Shown piece by piece: positions 5,863-6,383 of a DNA stretch of 6,383 nt. The position numbers and the translations under genes were made by a program. The notes under the pieces were generated by a model that worked only from the letters and a program-made list of their open reading frames with translations, was not told the DNA's origin and searched no databases. The DNA comes from JAEXNA01 sp050486105 (GTDB lineage Bacteria > Vulcanimicrobiota > Xenobia > Xenobiales > JADMJV01): assembly GCA_050486105.1 (NCBI GenBank), contig JBJHCR010000350.1, positions 1 to 6,383 on the forward strand, in the 5' to 3' direction. How positions within the stretch are numbered: the stretch's first letter is position 1; every line of letters starts with the position of its first letter.

Positions 5863-6383
5863 CGCAATCGAGCAGCAGATGCAACGTCGAGCTCAATTGT
5901 CGCCACGGCCTTCGGGCTGTGGCGTGGATTGAAACGCCTTGGCCTTGGCTTCGGTGGTGGCGGTCTCGGGTCGCCACGGCCTTCGGGCTGTGGCGTGGAT
6001 TGAAACTTGGCTTCCTTGGCAGTGAGGAAGGCGCTTTCCCGTCGCCACGGCCTTCGGGCTGTGGCGTGGATTGAAACATTTTGAGGTTAAGCCGGTGAGC
6101 GTAAAAATCTTGTCGCCACGGCCTTCGGGCTGTGGCGTGGATTGAAACTAAGGGGCTCCGGGAAGGGGAGATCCTGGAGGAAGTCGCCACGGCCTTCGGG
6201 CTGTGGCGTGGATTGAAACACGGCCAGAAAGACACCACGATGAAGAAGGACAGGTCGCCACGGCCTTCGGGCTGTGGCGTGGATTGAAACGCTTGATGGC
6301 ATCCCGTAGGGGATCCCCTATCGCGTCGCCACGGCCTTCGGGCTGTGGCGTGGATTGAAACCTCCAGGGAGGCACTCCGGACT
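5826..6383 (+). CRISPR. Type I-C CRISPR array, 8 repeats visible, continues beyond the window
   Basis: Eight identical 37-nt repeats start at 5826, 5899, 5970, 6041, 6112, 6183, 6254 and 6325. Each begins GTCGCCACGGCC and ends GTGGATTGAAAC. Spacers are 5863-5898 (36 nt), then 5936-5969, 6007-6040, 6078-6111, 6149-6182, 6220-6253 and 6291-6324 (34 nt each), plus a truncated eighth from 6362. Repeat positions 3-12 and 17-26 form a 10-bp stem with one G-U pair, capped by a TTCG tetraloop. Cas5c should cut after position 26, leaving the 11-nt 5' handle TGGATTGAAAC. The array is transcribed in the same direction as the cas genes, and the spacer next to the leader (5863-5898) should be the newest. 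The absence of repeat degeneration suggests this is the active, leader-proximal part. Confidence 0.99.

Noticed and set aside
5863..6324. Each spacer can be read in at least one frame without a stop, hinting at protein-coding targets
   Set aside because: A 34-nt stretch with an open frame is expected by chance, so it says nothing about the source.
5702..6375. Several open reading frames on both strands across the leader and array, with recurring peptides such as SIHATARRPWR and FNPRHSPKAVAT
   Set aside because: They are translations of the CRISPR repeat in shifting frames, not proteins.
1..6383. An undescribed defence or mobile system hidden alongside the CRISPR locus
   Set aside because: Every stretch is accounted for by standard type I-C genes, leader or array; no extra gene, transposon end, tRNA or attachment site is visible.

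Overview
This window holds a nearly complete, canonical type I-C CRISPR-Cas locus (subtype formerly called Dvulg), all on the + strand. The order is cas3 (only the last 90 codons), cas5c, cas8c, cas7c, cas4, cas1, cas2, a short leader, and a CRISPR array that runs off the right edge. The gene order, the protein motifs and the repeat 3' end (ATTGAAAC) all agree on the subtype. The host is probably a moderately GC-rich bacterium, because type I-C is mainly bacterial. The proteins read well but do not let me name a genus.

Layout: 1-273 is the Cas3 C-terminus. 285-3723 encodes the Cascade (surveillance) complex: Cas5c, Cas8c and Cas7c. A likely internal translation start inside cas8c (GTG at 2366 with its own Shine-Dalgarno) would give the small subunit Cas11c. 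3720-5649 encodes the adaptation module: Cas4, Cas1 and Cas2. 5650-5825 is the leader. 5826-6383 is the array: eight identical 37-nt repeats, seven complete spacers (36 nt, then six of 34 nt) and a truncated eighth spacer.

The genes are packed as one operon. Junctions are overlaps or gaps of a few bases (TAATG at cas8c/cas7c, ATGA at cas7c/cas4, a 13-nt overlap at cas4/cas1, TAGTGATG at cas1/cas2), so translational coupling is likely. Inferred workflow: Cas4-Cas1-Cas2 trims and inserts new spacers at the leader end. Cas5c cuts the array transcript at the 3' base of each repeat hairpin, leaving an 11-nt 5' handle. Cas7c, Cas8c, Cas11c and Cas5c assemble on the crRNA, and Cas3 degrades the bound DNA.

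I see no undescribed system here. The points most worth checking are the hidden Cas11c start, the longer-than-usual repeat with a perfect UUCG-tetraloop hairpin, the repeated GGTTCGCG motif in the leader, and a 14-nt perfect palindrome inside one spacer. All visible genes look intact.
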